DNA from: Zygnema cylindricum
Taxonomy: Eukaryota; Streptophyta; Zygnematophyceae; Zygnematales; Zygnemataceae
DNA: 64,000 bases
Assembly: GCA_037447655.1 (NCBI GenBank)
Contig: JBBHKE010001362.1
Span: 62,001-126,000 of the forward strand
Direction: 5' to 3'
Within the stretch, counting starts at the first letter, position 1; every line of letters starts with the position of its first letter. The notes under the pieces were generated by a model. The model was not told where the DNA came from. It did not search any database and saw only the letters and a program-made list of their open reading frames with translations. The position numbers and the translations under genes are program-made. Of this stretch, positions 11,461 to 22,975 are shown in pieces.

Positions 11461-11668
11461 CACCGCGAATCGTTATTAGCGTTAACAAATATTTAGTGTT
11501 AAATAGCAATTAGTGTGATTAACGCTAATTGGGAATTTGGGGATTTTTAAGGAGATCAATCACTCTAATTTGGTTTTTAGGGTTTTTTTAATCACTCTAT
11601 TTAAGAATTTGGGTAAAAATTTAGGGGCGCCGAATTAGCGTGATTAACGCTAATAGCGATTCGCGGTG
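11461..11668. mobile_element. 208-bp MITE, family CACCG (TA target duplication)
   Basis: Inverted termini CACCGCGAATCGTTATTAGC and, at the right end, the reverse complement with a single mismatch (CGATTCGCGGTG at 11657-11668). A TA dinucleotide flanks both sides (11459-11460, 11669-11670), as in Tc1/mariner-type insertion. The interior is AT-rich and non-coding. Related copies: 12126-13477, 24291-24889, 28294-28865, 37336-37553, 57280-57512, 61211-61450, 61510-61675, 62044-62243. Confidence 0.85.
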
Positions 11669-12125
11669 TACAGGCGCGAATCGACCCGATTCCACAACCC
11701 GATTCCACGACCAGATTCCGCGACCAACCGCTTCTAAAAAGTCCTGCAACCCATCTGACGCGGCGCCCGAAACTTGCGCCGCCAAATTACCATACATGTC
11801 ATACGAAAAAACCCCTACAAGTCAAACCGTACGATATTATATGCAAACGTACACCAGAGGTCGCAAAAGTCAAAATTTTACATAACTGAAACCGACCGTT
11901 TTTTTTTTTCAAAATCTGAGTAACCGACGCCCGACCGGGTTATGTCACGCTCCAAAATTGTTAACCGTTAACCGACCGACGTTTACGAAAATAAAAATTA
12001 ACCGAATTGCGATTTCCGCCCGTAACCGAAAAAGTACAAAATTAACCAATGTACGACGTATGAATAAGCCAATAATTACGATTTGTCGCGTTCCCTAAGA
12101 TTTGCGAAATGAATAGTTGTTACTA

Positions 12126-13477
12126 CACCGCCAATCGCTATTAGCGTTGTGTATGCTAATTCCGTCCCCCCTTTTTTTTTTCTCCATTAGGGTAACCTTC
12201 CATCAGGCGTTCCCAGTAATTGTACGATCACGTTTACTGGCAGTGATAATTGTAACACCCTTCCATCAGGTCATGCCAGTGAATGAGGTGTTAGATTGCG
12301 ATTGGTACCACGTAGGACCTGTTGAGCCGCCCGGGAATAATCATCATTTCCAAAAGGACAAAATCGCAGCTGCGTATGTGTACGGGCGGACGCCGATTAA
12401 AATATCTAGTAGCGTCACGCTAATGTACAATCTGAACGTTCTTACGGTTGTTGTGGTATCAACGGCCACGAAAACCGTTGCAAAATTAAAGTTTGTACAA
12501 ATGTCCAAGGATGTACCATTTGTACGTGAATCGCTGTATCACACATTTATGAAGGAGACGTCACAGGATGTCTTACAACCAAGTTTTTTTTGTCGTCGAA
12601 CATACAACCAAGATTTTTTTGTCGTCGAACAGGCTGGCTTTTATGTCACACGGTACACTCCAATTGCCACATGTAAGTTTATTGCTTCACGTCTGTCGTG
12701 GATCGACTCTGACTTTACAAGTGGACCAAAACACGCGTCCAGTAATCACAAACTCTCCTCCCGAGGACAGTCGGAGGAGACTAGCTACGTACTGGAAACA
12801 AGAAGCGTTTGCGTCGAAAATTGAAAATCGGACGGTGGTAGTTTTCTCCAAGAAGTCTGGAGAATCTCAACGAATTTTTAGTAAACATCTTTTGTAAAAA
12901 AAAAAAAAAAAACAGTACGGCCTAGTACGGAACGATACTTTCTCCAGTAAACAACCCCACTTTTCGCCTGATGGAAGGTTACCCTTAGCGTAGTTCATTC
13001 TATTTTTTTCTTTACTCTATTTATGATTATTTTTTTAGTACCGCACAATATGGAAGTACGTTATCATTTAATTAGTGTGGTGTACGGACAGTGTCAGACC
13101 GTACAAAATTGTACCTTTTTAAGTGAAAAAGTATAATTAATGATTTTTAGTAACCGCGGACGCATGGGAATGTGCACTCTTAAAAGGGGATATAATCGGG
13201 TTGTCATATATCACGTTCGCACATATTCGTCCAGCAACCACGTTTAGACTGTGTGAACGTACGATTTATGTACGATTTGTCAGATTTTGTACGAATACCT
13301 ATATTAGTGTAACCATGCTTGCCACCGACATTTTTTTTTTCAAAGACCCAAATTATAATTATTAAACAATTAGAATATATGTTTTTTTTCAAAATTTTCA
13401 AATTCTTAATTAGCGTAAACCACGGTAATTATTCATATACGCTAAAGAAACTTCTACGCTAAAAGCGATTGGCGGTG
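12126..13477. mobile_element. CACCG-family element (long form), interrupted by a nested insertion
   Basis: Left terminus CACCGCCAATCGCTATTAGC and right terminus AAAAGCGATTGGCGGTG are inverted relatives with one mismatch over the first 20 bp. Without the nested 12190-12984 insertion the element would be about 550 bp, close to the related 572-bp element at 28294-28865. The two share internal landmarks ('AGTGTGGTGTAC', then 'GATTGTCAG...TTTTGTAC'). No transposase ORF. Confidence 0.75.
12190..12984. mobile_element. Nested 795-bp TTA-flanked MITE (PIF/Harbinger-like)
   Basis: Perfect 20-bp inverted termini GGGTAACCTTCCATCAGGCG and CGCCTGATGGAAGGTTACCC, flanked by TTA on both sides (12187-12189 and 12985-12987). 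It sits inside the CACCG-family element 12126-13477, so it is the younger insertion. Sub-terminal similarity ('CGAAAAGTGNNGTTGTTTAC') links it to the element around 51831-53424. A 235-codon open frame crosses the element but shows no transposase motif. Confidence 0.85.
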
Positions 13478-13734
13478 TCCGTGTCACGTTTGCGACGCTT
13501 TGTTGCGTTCCCTAATATTTGCAAAATGAAGTGTTACTACCGTGTCAGATTTGTGACGCTAATCATGATGTCACGTACTTCCACGATACCAAAGAGTACA
13601 AAGTACAATAATGTTGGATTGTATGGACACTACAAAATATTCAATTTTTTTGGTTTTTTGGTTAACCGACCGTAACCGACTTTTTTTTTTTTCTGGTGAA
13701 TCAACCGACCACAACCGCCTGCCCCCCCAAATCT

Positions 13735-14022
13735 GGCAGAGGTCGCAAACGGTCAACCGAAACCGTGACCGACCGTTAACCGACCGCCCACGCCGGATCC
13801 GGAACGGATTCGGTTGCCATATTTGGGGGGGCAGGCGGATTCGGGCGGTTGATTCACAGAAAAAAAAAAATCGGTTACGGTCGGGTAAGCAGTTTTTCTG
13901 TGAATCAACCGCCCGAATTCGCCCGACCCCCCAAATTTGGCAACCGAATCCGTTCCGCAACCGGCACGAGCGGTTGGTTAACGGTCGGTCACGGTTTCGG
14001 TTGACCGTTTGCGACCTCTGCC
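13735..14022. repeat. Long near-perfect inverted repeat (131/130-bp arms, 27-bp spacer)
   Basis: Left arm 13735-13865 and right arm 13893-14022 are reverse complements with only a few mismatches. The spacer is 13866-13892. The arms are GC-rich with A/T homopolymers and runs of C7 or G7. They contain GGTTAACCG/CGGTTGAC words also found at about 11890-12050. A transcript from either strand would fold into a very long hairpin. Open frames on both strands give near-identical peptides, which is just the palindrome. A third copy of part of the arm lies directly upstream (13681-13734). Confidence 0.9.
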
Positions 14023-14329
14023 TCTGCCCCATGGGAGATGGGGGCTTTCGAAAATGTTTTGGCACAAAGAGAATTGCTATCGACCCAATAACTCAAGGCA
14101 ATATATCGCGATTTTATCACGATATTAACTTTCTCGATATACCGAGATAACATATCGATTATCGTAGTCAAAAAAGACAAATGTCGAATATCGGCAAAAG
14201 GCTCTCGGTGCACAACACGGAATTTAATATTAGTATGCTCAATTGTATGCATACTTGTGAACTATGAATTCGATGCACCAAACTACGATCTCTAATCAGA
14301 GGACTCCAAAATCAAAATTCAGCCACAAA

Positions 14330-14731
14330 AGATAAACCCTGTCACTGAGCCCTAGATACGACAGATTTCAATATTCCGAAATTCCATCGTCCGTTGACAG
14401 CTGTTACTGGTTTTGAAAGGCTCGCCGGTCAGACATTTCCCGCCAAACCGCATATAGTAATTTAAGATCCCAAAGCGCGCCGCCGCTGCAGTCAAAAAGT
14501 GTCACTTGGTGCGCTGGCAGTCTGACTGGCGTTCATTTCCAGAACGGCCGTCAGAGAGGATACGGCAGTGCCGGTTATGCCCTGTCGGTCGCCATTGAGG
14601 TTTCGGCCGTCAGTTTTACCCATACAAAAACAGATGGAAGGCTTTATTTTTCAATGTGTCAGTCAAAAACGAAATTGAAGCGGACTTTTGTCTGTTCTAC
14701 CCTAATACAAATTTGAGGTTTTCCAGCTGCC
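14330..14731 (+). promoter_or_regulatory. Conserved 5' flank / putative promoter of HTH-B
   Basis: Counterpart of 775-1201, keeping the GC-rich block (about 14470-14600) and the CTGCCATGG start context. It lies about 300 bp downstream of the long inverted repeat at 13735-14022, which HTH-A lacks, so the two genes may be expressed differently. No core promoter element could be assigned. Confidence 0.4.
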
Positions 14732-17700
14732 ATGGATGGAAACGTGCGGAATGTACTCCTTTTCTTGGCTTTCTTGATGCCAATGTTTCTAGTACAAGGT
14801 ATTGCGCAACAGATTTTTAATGCCGCGATTGCCAAACTTAAATCGAGTTTTAGTATCCATAAAAGAAAAATAGTTGTTATTAAGATTTTTAAAGGCAAAT
14901 CCTCTCAATGGCTCTCGTTTGCAGTGTTTGGAGAGAATATATTTATGAACATATTTTACTGTTGCAATCAACCTTCGTTAAGAAAACGTGGAACTTTCCT
15001 GTTGTTTTCTCACAAGCTGTTGTTTTCTCACAAGCTGTATTCTTCTTTGCAGGCTATGATGATCCGTACATAAAGGATGCGAAAGAAGCACCTGGAGTGA
15101 GCCAATATGATTACATTATTGTCGGTGGAGGGGCAGCTGGTTGTCCTTTAGCGGCCACATTGTCGGAAAAATATTCTGTGCTTGTTTTGGAACGTGGTGG
15201 TGTTCCGTACGACCAGGTGTCCATAAACACTTTTTCTAAACCTTTTAACTTAACATCGGGTCCTTTGTCGTTTTAGGACTCTTTTTCATTTTTCTTTGTT
15301 TGTCTTCAATCTACATTTGTCAGTTTTCCAAATCGTTATAAACTTTCTCAAACAGTTAAAGCCATTTGGTCCTGGTTATATTTCAATTAAGTTAGACTTC
15401 GTAGAGAAATGTAATGTGGATATATATTCTAGAGTAAAAATCGATTTTTGAAAAACGATTTACGTATCCGAGTCTGTTGCAAAAGATCTGACAGTGTGCA
15501 TGTGATTTTGTGCTATGTTTTTGACAGCCTTCCGTTTACAGACTGGAAGGCTTTCCATGGGTGCTAACGACACGTGCTGCGCAACCGTTCCGTTCCTTTG
15601 AAGGCGTTCAAAACCGTCGAGGATATGTGTTGGGCGGCGGGTCGTCCGTAAATGCTGGGTTTTACAGGTGAGCACGTGACATTTGTCACATAAAAGGATA
15701 TGTTTTTAGGTTTTAAGCACCTCTTTCTTTTTCCGAGGCTCATCCATGTGTGCGATTGATGCGGTTTACTTGACTCCTGAAATTCTATGCTGGTTTGTTT
15801 GTTCTGTTGTTGTTGTTTTTGTTTTTTGTGTGTGGTAAAGTCGAGGCGATCCGGATTTTTTGCGACAGACAGGATGGGATTTGTCTGTTGTGGAAGAGGC
15901 CTACGAATGGGTGGAAAATCAAATTGTTTTTGAGCCCCCTGTGGGACCTTGGCAAGAGGCTCTTGGAATGGGATTGTTGGAAGCTGGAATTACCCCGTTT
16001 AATAATCGAACCCTGGATCATTTCGTGGGAACAAAGGTAATGGAGTCTGGATCCTTACCTAATTGATTTTCCGAGTATGTATTATCGCCTGAACATCGCA
16101 TCATGTTTTTTTGTAGACATTTAAGGCTTCTGATGCCTTTTTTTTAGAGAACTTTTGTAAGGTTTTCAGCTTTTTGGGACAAAGCGTATTCACCTTTTGT
16201 ATTGTGATTGCGGGCTGTAACACTATTTTATTGCCCCGAAGTGGCCAATTTTTACAAAAATTTCCCAATATAATCGCCTGAAAAACAGCAGAAATAGACT
16301 AATTCTCCGCTCGGCACCTTCAGCATATCAGTGGAAATTTCGTTTTGACACTTATTTTTCTTCCTTTTTTGGCTTGTTTCAATGTTGAAAATTTTCAGAT
16401 TGGAAATAGTATCTTTGATGCCAATGGCACTCGTCACACAAGTGCGGATCTGTTGCGATCGGGATTTTCTGAGAATCTTTTTGTTTATGTATATGCCGTA
16501 GTTCGACGAATCCTTTTCGAGACTGCTGAAGGTAAACACTTTAGTATAGAGTATTTATCATATTAATTGAGGGTTCCCACAGAAATCCTCCCGAAATTGT
16601 GGTAAGAGAAGCTTTGTAGAGGATTTGCAACTTTGTAGAAATATGAGGGGGAGAGGGAGTGGGAGAGGGAGGGGGCGAGAGTGAGAGAGATTAACTTTTC
16701 CCATTTTTTGTTTACAGATGGTCGTCCTCAAGCCGTTGGAGTGGTATACACTGATGATGATGGAACCACAAAAATAGCAACTGTTAAAAGTGGAGGGGAA
16801 GTTATACTATCTGCGGGAGCTCTTGGAACACCCCAGTTACTTCTTTTGAGTGGAGTAGGACCAATTGATGAATTAACAAAACACAATATTCCGGTAGTTC
16901 TTGAATTATCGACTCTTGGACGAAATATTACGGACGTACCCATTAATGGATTAGTGGTTTATTCACCCAGTCCCGTAGAACTCTCTTCTCTCACTGTCAG
17001 TTTCTAAAACCTCCAAAGATTCCGAAACCTCTAGTTTTTAAGTTTATTATCTGGATGGTTCAGCTTGAAGGGAAATATTTTTAGAAAGGTGTAAATTGTC
17101 ATTTATTTTCTTTGAAGATATTTTGGAAGAGAGCTGGAAATCTCTTTTTCATTGTTAGTATCCGAACCCTCTGATTCCTAAAGCCCTCCATTTTTTTTTG
17201 TCACAATTCCCTTTTTGGGATTTTAAATAAAAATTGTCGAAATAACGAAAGTCCTTAAGGAGTTCTGGCAGACAGCTAAAATGTTGGATTGTAGGACCCG
17301 TGATTCAAGTATGTACGGAAGTTTTTTTCAGGACCAATTTCCCACATTTCTATGTTGAGAACCAAAAAACTAGAGAAGCATTTAAGAAACCCACTAAGCA
17401 GTAATGCAGAGAGCTCAAATATCGGAATATGGTGGCATTACTGATTGTCAATAAGCAATAAAAGTGCATTAAAATTGTATAAACTCAATACATTAAAATA
17501 AAGTTTTGCAGATAGCTGGAATCTCGGAATATGGAAACATTATTGAAGGTGCGAGCGGTGGAAATGCGTCAAGGATTTGGCCGGAAGCGGGACAAGCTTC
17601 GACTTTTCCTCCTGCAAACCGTACCGATGAAGTTGTTGCCTTGTCGGCAACCGTTATTTCTCTTTTACCTCCAGCAATGCAAAGGGATATGGATCAATCT

Positions 17701-20320
17701 GGGTTTATCCTTAGTAAGGTAAATTGCGGCGATCTCATCTAGAACATTTATTTAGCTTTGCTTTCATTTGAACATTTTGACTGTGAGGTTTTAAATATGT
17801 GCAAATTTGGCTTGGCTAAATTTGTTGTTACCTTCTTTGTTTTACTTCAGCTTTGTGAATATCGTAAATTTTTGAATGTGGGAACTTCCCTCTACATTTT
17901 CCTTGTTTATTTTAATTCACACTTTTTAGATCATTTTTTGATTTTTTTAATGTGCTCTTAAAATTGTCAATTTGCTTGCCAATGCTTGTCAATTTTCTTC
18001 AATATACATTCCTTCATTTATTTATTGTAAATATAAATATAGGTATCGGAGGAGTTTTTCTTCGTTTACTTTCTTCGTTTCGGTTTTAGAATTTCCTTCA
18101 GGAACTAACCAATAGATGGGCCTGGTACTTGAAGGTTTTCCGACCAACTTCCAGAGGAACTTTGACATTAAATAGCACGGACATATCGGAGAATCCAATT
18201 GTGCAATACAATTATTACAGTACAGAAGAAGATATTCAAGTTTGTATAAATGGATCTAGAATACTTCACAAACTGTTGAATTCCACGGCATTTTCTGGTT
18301 ATAAGATGACATCTGAACCCATTTGGGCCCGGTGAGTTAATTCACACAATACAGAAATGGCAGTATGTTTATCTTGGTAATTAAAAATTCAACACTTCTG
18401 GTTATCCTAAATAAAAAAAAATTAACAATAATAAAAAAAAAAAAAATCATGTTGGGGGAAGGGAGAGATGAAGATGAAGGATATGGAGAGTCCTTCTGTT
18501 GTTTGGCTATCTTTCGGATGATGAGAGAGAGAGAGGGAGGGAGAAATCCTATAATGATTTTTGGATTTTGTTGTAATTCCGAAGATGGATTTGGACGTTC
18601 CGCAGCTTTTCGTCAGATCGCTGTTAAACAATTGTTGGGGGAGAGGGGGCTGTCGCAGTTTACAGGACCCAGCCTCAATTACTACAAATGCCGAATACGG
18701 GGGATCTATTCCCTTTTTACCGGATTCTGATAATTATACAGAAGCAGCTCAATGGTGTAAGGTAAAATATTCATCACTTTCCACCATAATTATTGCGGTT
18801 TTGGGTATTATTTTCAGAGTTAAGACACTTAAAAAAAGAAAATCCGTGTCAATTGAGCTTAGGCAAATTATATCCACAGTCATATTTTCCAATCCATCAG
18901 AGCTCGTAAATCCCCATACACAAACATGTACTTAAAGCTAATTTGTTTGCAAACGTAGTCAATGTAATAACTCATCATATTATGTAGATGGAAATATTGA
19001 TTGTATTTTAACTTGTTTTAAGATTCATTTTTTTTCGATAGATAACACTATGTTAAGGCTGTATCAGATTAATGTCTTTACTTTATGCTTAATATAAGGT
19101 AGCCAGTAGACCAGGTTATGTTTACATGCATTGTTATACACTTTTCGTTCAAATATTACTGAGAATAATGCAGTTTGTTTTTTTTTTATATGTTAAGTGG
19201 GAGCGGAACTGCATTTGCTTTTTTAATATATTAAGTGGGAACTGAACTGCATTTGCTAGGAAACGATTTAAAGTTACAAAACTTGTTACTTTATGCACAT
19301 TCATGTTGATGCTGAGATGTTGATGTCGATGCTGAAAGATGATTTTGGGATGTCGATGTTGGGATATTATCGATGTTGGGTTGTCGAAATTAAGACAATG
19401 TTGTTTTTGGGAGTTGATGTTGAATGATGATGCTAGATAGTATTGTTAGTATATAGATGTTGAGGTGTTGATATTGGGATGTTTTATGTGGGTGTTGATG
19501 TTAGAGCGATATGCTAAAAAGTTGTTGTGGTAGATCGATGTCAATCTCGTTGTCTTTGTCGACGTTGATATTGATGTCGATATTGATTTCCTGATGTTGA
19601 ATTCGACGTCTATGTCGATGTGATGTCGGATGTTAATTTCGCGATGTCGATGTCAATGTCGATGTTCATGTTGATGTTGATGTTGATGGCAGGATACTGT
19701 GGGTGTGATTTGGCATTTCCATGGTGGATGCCATCGGGGAGACTGTGTGGATGACGAGTACAAACTATTGGGAGCAAATTCCTTGCGAGTCATCGACGGA
19801 TCCACATGGCTCACATCGCCCGGAACAAACCCACAAGCTACCGTTATGATGCTTGGACGGTATTGCCAAACCGCAAAACCCAGAAAATTAGATAATCTCA
19901 AAAGCCTAGGAGAAGAATCCACTTGGGCGCCTTTTTGAATCCCAAATATTGTAATAAACACAAACAGAAAAAAGAATGAAATGATATGCTCAAAGAGCAA
20001 GGACATTAAAAAAAACTCCTTTTGGCCAGTTTAGCTTCAAAACCCCGAAAGGAAACTCAAATAAAACCCCTTGAACGTTGTTCAAACTCTTCAGTCCCAG
20101 GAAAAATCAAAGCCCTTCGGAAACTATTTGGATCAATTATCATTTTTGTCCTTTTGAATATGGTTGATTATACACATGCATTTCTCAACTATTTAAATCT
20201 GTTGATCAGAAACAATTTTGGATGTTACTTTATAAAGAATTTGTTCTTATTCTATACTTTGGTGGTGGGTACAGATATATGGGCTTAAGGATGGTCGAAC
20301 AGAGACAAGCTGCTCGTTAA
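14732..20320 (+). CDS. HTH-B: HOTHEAD/mandelonitrile-lyase-like GMC oxidoreductase, 578 aa, 11 exons
   Basis: Tandem paralogue of HTH-A with the same intron positions. Exons: 14732-14798, 15053-15269, 15542-15667, 15841-16036, 16399-16531, 16718-16995, 17512-17718, 18135-18331, 18659-18761, 19693-19859, 20275-20320. Exon lengths equal those of HTH-A except exon 2, which is 3 nt shorter; the indel keeps frame. Signal peptide, GxGxxG (VGGGAAG), [31 protein letters not shown] and GTNPQAT are all present, so the enzyme should be functional. The protein ends [14 protein letters not shown], as in HTH-A. Intron 1 contains an 18-bp direct duplication at about 15002-15037. Intron 9 carries the GATGTT/GATGTC array up to the acceptor. 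Same weak exon-2 donor (TC|GTTTTAG). Substrate specificity cannot be told from sequence. Confidence 0.93.
19305..19692 (+). repeat. GATGTT/GATGTC-type degenerate tandem array in HTH-B intron 9
   Basis: About 390 bp of imperfect hexamers ending at the acceptor ('gttgatggcag|GATACT'). It is longer than the HTH-A array and differs in unit order, so the array has continued to change since the gene duplication. Confidence 0.85.
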
Positions 20321-21100
20321 TGATTTTTCTTGAAATTATAACTTTTTTAGGGGAAAGCTATTGGAAGCAATTTAGTGATTTTGTCTTTATTCTAAAAAAC
20401 AGAAAAATCAAACCATTGAACAATTACTGGTTTTTAGGTTCAGAAAGTGGATTTTACGCCAAAGCTAGGATTTAAATTCTTAGAAAAAATGATCTTTTCA
20501 GATATCTGTTGAATGTAATGTTGTCATCCTTCTATCAATGTTTATTGTTTTTCATTCAGGTCCTAAAATTTCTAGTCAAGATAGCGGATGGATTCTCGGT
20601 AAAATCCGAATTGAACCTGAATGGAATTCTGAATTTTTCTTAAGTTCTCATTTTTTTATTCCTTTTGTATTGACTACATGCATTTCGTTTTCTTCCCCTC
20701 AAAAATGATGCGCGGTCCGTTATTTGATTGCCTTTTCTATTTCCTTATTTCCAGTCGAAATGTCATCAAACAACAAAAGAAAACAATGAATTATATTTTG
20801 GAAATGAAAATAAACATAATAATACGATCGGGACACAGATAAAATATATATGCAAACAAGCGGAAGCAAGAAACCATCACAGACTCCTCCTTAGCCGCCG
20901 AAAGAAAATAGTGTGAGTTTTCGACGTTTCCCCCCATAAGCGAGACAGCTTCTTCCCCTTATTCTCCATTGTATTTCTCCGTCGCTGAATATCCGTCTCC
21001 TTTTCAGACTCCTCCTGAATGCTCCTTGGGCCAATAGATTTGGAAGCTTAAAATTTCCGAGTATCCGAAGACATCTGACGATTTTCGCTTCGGGGATTAC
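20321..21100. other. 3' flank of HTH-B; no gene recognised
   Basis: Shared with the HTH-A 3' flank to about 21010. No protein-coding similarity seen. Confidence 0.4.
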
Positions 21101-21269
21101 CTCCAATTATGAAATTTCAAATTTTTATAAAACTTCCCTTTTCCCCTTTTAACATTGAGGTCGATCCGTCTCAATGTCCAAATCTGAGCCTTCAATGTCG
21201 AAAAATTGGCAATGTCATCCTCCTCATAAAAATCCAGATTGGTAGTGCGTTTAGCCGACCAGGAAATCA

Positions 21270-22040
21270 CCGATTAAATGTCCTCATGATACATTGCGTG
21301 ATTCCTCAATGACATTACGAATTGGATCATAGATCCAATAAAGGCTCCCCTTGGAGCTATAGCTAACGAAATAACCTCAACTCCGAGATGCCAATTCCCT
21401 TTTCTCTTTTGGTATTGAACGGATACGGCAGTGGGACACCCCAAATCCGAATGTGATGGAGACATGGAGTGTTGGTTTGCGGACATACCACAATTCGTGT
21501 GGCGTTTTCTCAACCGAAACCGAAGTTAACCGTTGAGTGCAAATGTAATTGGAGGTTAATAGGGCATCACCCCATATAGATGTTCCGGCCAGATCCATGT
21601 ATCGTTGGAGCACACCGTTTCTTGAAGTGTCCAGTGTTTCCTTTTGGGAATTCCGTTCGATTCTGATGAGTAAGGGGCGGCGAATTGATGCCGATTGCCC
21701 ATTGTCTACAATATGCATCAAAAAATGATGAACTCTCCGCAATTACCCGATCGAATAGATTTACGCTTTCGTTCACATTGCCCTTCGGCCATTACACGCC
21801 ATTCTTGGAACCGTTCGAATGCATCAGATATATTTGTAAGTAGCATTACCCACGTGAATCGCGACAAATCGTCAGCAACCACCGTAATATACTTATTTCC
21901 TCCAATAGTCTCCAGCTTTGGTATCTTCACATGATACAATATGAACCAGCTCAAGCGGATGTTGAGCACAAAAAATCGAATCCTTCGACAGGTGAGACTT
22001 TCGAAACTGTCTCCCTTTACGACACCCCTCGGAGTCATTC
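21270..22040 (-). pseudogene. Ty1/copia integrase remnant
   Basis: Minus-strand reading gives 'IGGNKYITVVADDLSRFTWV', the integrase core around its second Asp, then 'GNCGEF' where active elements have DNGGEF, then 'LTHQNRTEF..GNTGHFKKRC' and 'KTPHELWYVRKPTLHVSITFGFG', corresponding to the C-terminal integrase and GKTPYEAW...RVFG segment. At least two frameshifts are needed. It belongs with the gag remnant at 22480-23290 on the same strand; protease is missing or unrecognisable. Confidence 0.8.
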
Positions 22041-22059
22041 TTTCTCTCCCTATGCGAGA

Positions 22060-22160
22060 TCCAAGACTCTTACACTCTGCTCTTAAATTTCGATACTTGT
22101 TAAATTGCTCTTGAATTCCGGTACTTGTTGAATCGCTCTTTGATTCTGATACTTGACTGA
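22060..22160. repeat. About 28-bp tandem repeat, 2.5 copies
   Basis: Units contain GGTACTTG/GATACTTG, then TTGAATCGCTCTT-like text, repeated from about 22083 to 22155. Non-coding. Confidence 0.55.
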
Positions 22161-22175
22161 TTATTCTTCTAGTGC

Positions 22176-22425
22176 CCAGACACGTTTTCGGCCGACGCCA
22201 AAGAAATACCTGCCTCTCTGACTCCCTCTCCCTCTACCTCTCGCTCCCCCTCACTATTTGGCTTTCCCTCTCCCTCTCCCTTTGCCTTTCCCTCTCCCTC
22301 TCCCTCTCCCTCTCCCTTTGCCTTTGCCTTTCCCTCTCCCTCTCTTTCCCCCTCTCCCTCTCCCTCTCTCTCCCTCTCCCTCTCCCTCTCCCTGGACACG
22401 TTTACGGCCGACGCCAAAGAAATCG
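22176..22425. repeat. CCCTCT microsatellite between direct repeats
   Basis: A (CCCTCT)n-type tract at about 22215-22393 is bounded by two direct copies of a ~30-bp motif containing CGGCCGACGCCAAAGAAAT (about 22176-22207 and 22394-22425). The apparent Arg/Glu/Gly-rich protein on the minus strand is only translated microsatellite. Confidence 0.85.
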
Positions 22426-22753
22426 GCTGTGCATCTATTCGGTTACCAGTCCTTCTCCAATTAGGACGCCATCCGATCTGACAATTTGAATAGTGCAAGT
22501 TGTCGACATATGGTCGAGCTTGCCACACTAAAAACAAGCCCAAGTTGTTGAGATCTTGATAAGTCGGCTGGGCAATAGGTTTTTTGTCTTTCTGTTTTCC
22601 TCTATCCCCTCTTCCCTTCGGATTTCCTCCCCTCCGTCCACCTTTTCACGGAGATAATTAAGATCCGCGGATTCCGTGACATTAACAGCCGCGGGTGTAC
22701 GTGGCGAAGAACTATATCGATTACCCTCTGTGGGTTTTGAATTAATTGACCAC

Positions 22754-22975
22754 TGTTAAGATTCCTAGAATCGGGGATAGAATGGACGATCCCAATAAAA
22801 GGGATTGATGAGCCGGCCAGGATTTGAACCTGGGACCTTTTATTTACGCTGCGAACGCACTACCACTGTGCCACCAGCTCGGATGTTATGCTGATGGGTC
22901 CATTTTCATATACTTTTTTAGTGTGGATATTACCACAATTCCGAATATCGAGCGCACGTTTCACGTACGTCAACA
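22754..22975 (-). mobile_element. 222-bp TG...CA insertion carrying a tRNA-like pol III core
   Basis: The insertion boundaries are defined by comparison with the uninterrupted inverted gag copy at 23460-23640, where 'ttgaccac|g' is continuous. The inserted piece starts TGTTAAG and ends CAACA. It is flanked by a 5-bp direct duplication ACCAC (22749-22753 and 22976-22980). Size, TG...CA ends and 5-bp duplication match a solo LTR. A diverged relative lies at 36285-36496. Neither matches the LTR at 31860-32128. Alternative reading: a tRNA-related SINE with about 95 nt 5' of its tRNA head. Confidence 0.75.
22809..22880 (-). ncRNA. 72-nt tRNA-like sequence (pseudo-tRNA) inside the 222-bp insertion
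   Basis: On the minus strand the acceptor stem GAGCTGG pairs with CCGGCTC (one G-U pair). The D stem GCAC/GTGC encloses AGTGGTA. The T arm CCAGG-TTCAAAT-CCTGG pairs perfectly. Box A-like TGGCACAGTGG and box B GGTTCAAATCC fit internal pol III promoters. The anticodon arm (TTCGCAGCGTAAATAAA) cannot pair, so this is not a functional tRNA. It could still recruit pol III. Confidence 0.75.

Larger units (their letters stand above)
14322..21010 (+). repeat. Segmental duplication, copy 2 (contains HTH-B)
   Basis: Direct-orientation copy of 768-7060. Homology begins about 14322 and fades at about 21010 within a C/T-rich tract. All exon boundaries and most intron lengths are preserved. Intron 7 and intron 9 differ most in length. 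Confidence 0.85.

Noticed and set aside
12117-12824. 235-codon plus-strand ORF inside nested MITEs
   Set aside because: It crosses the boundary of two transposons, has no recognisable domain or transposase motif, and follows no intron model.
13571-14150. Two opposite-strand ORFs of 164 and 179 codons with near-identical peptides
   Set aside because: The similarity is produced by the long inverted repeat; composition is that of the GGTTAACCG-like repeat.
22169-22543. Arg/Glu/Gly-rich and Leu/Pro/Ser-rich ORFs
   Set aside because: Translated CCCTCT microsatellite plus gag remnant.
22809-22880. Functional tRNA gene
   Set aside because: The anticodon arm cannot pair and the sequence belongs to a multicopy mobile element.
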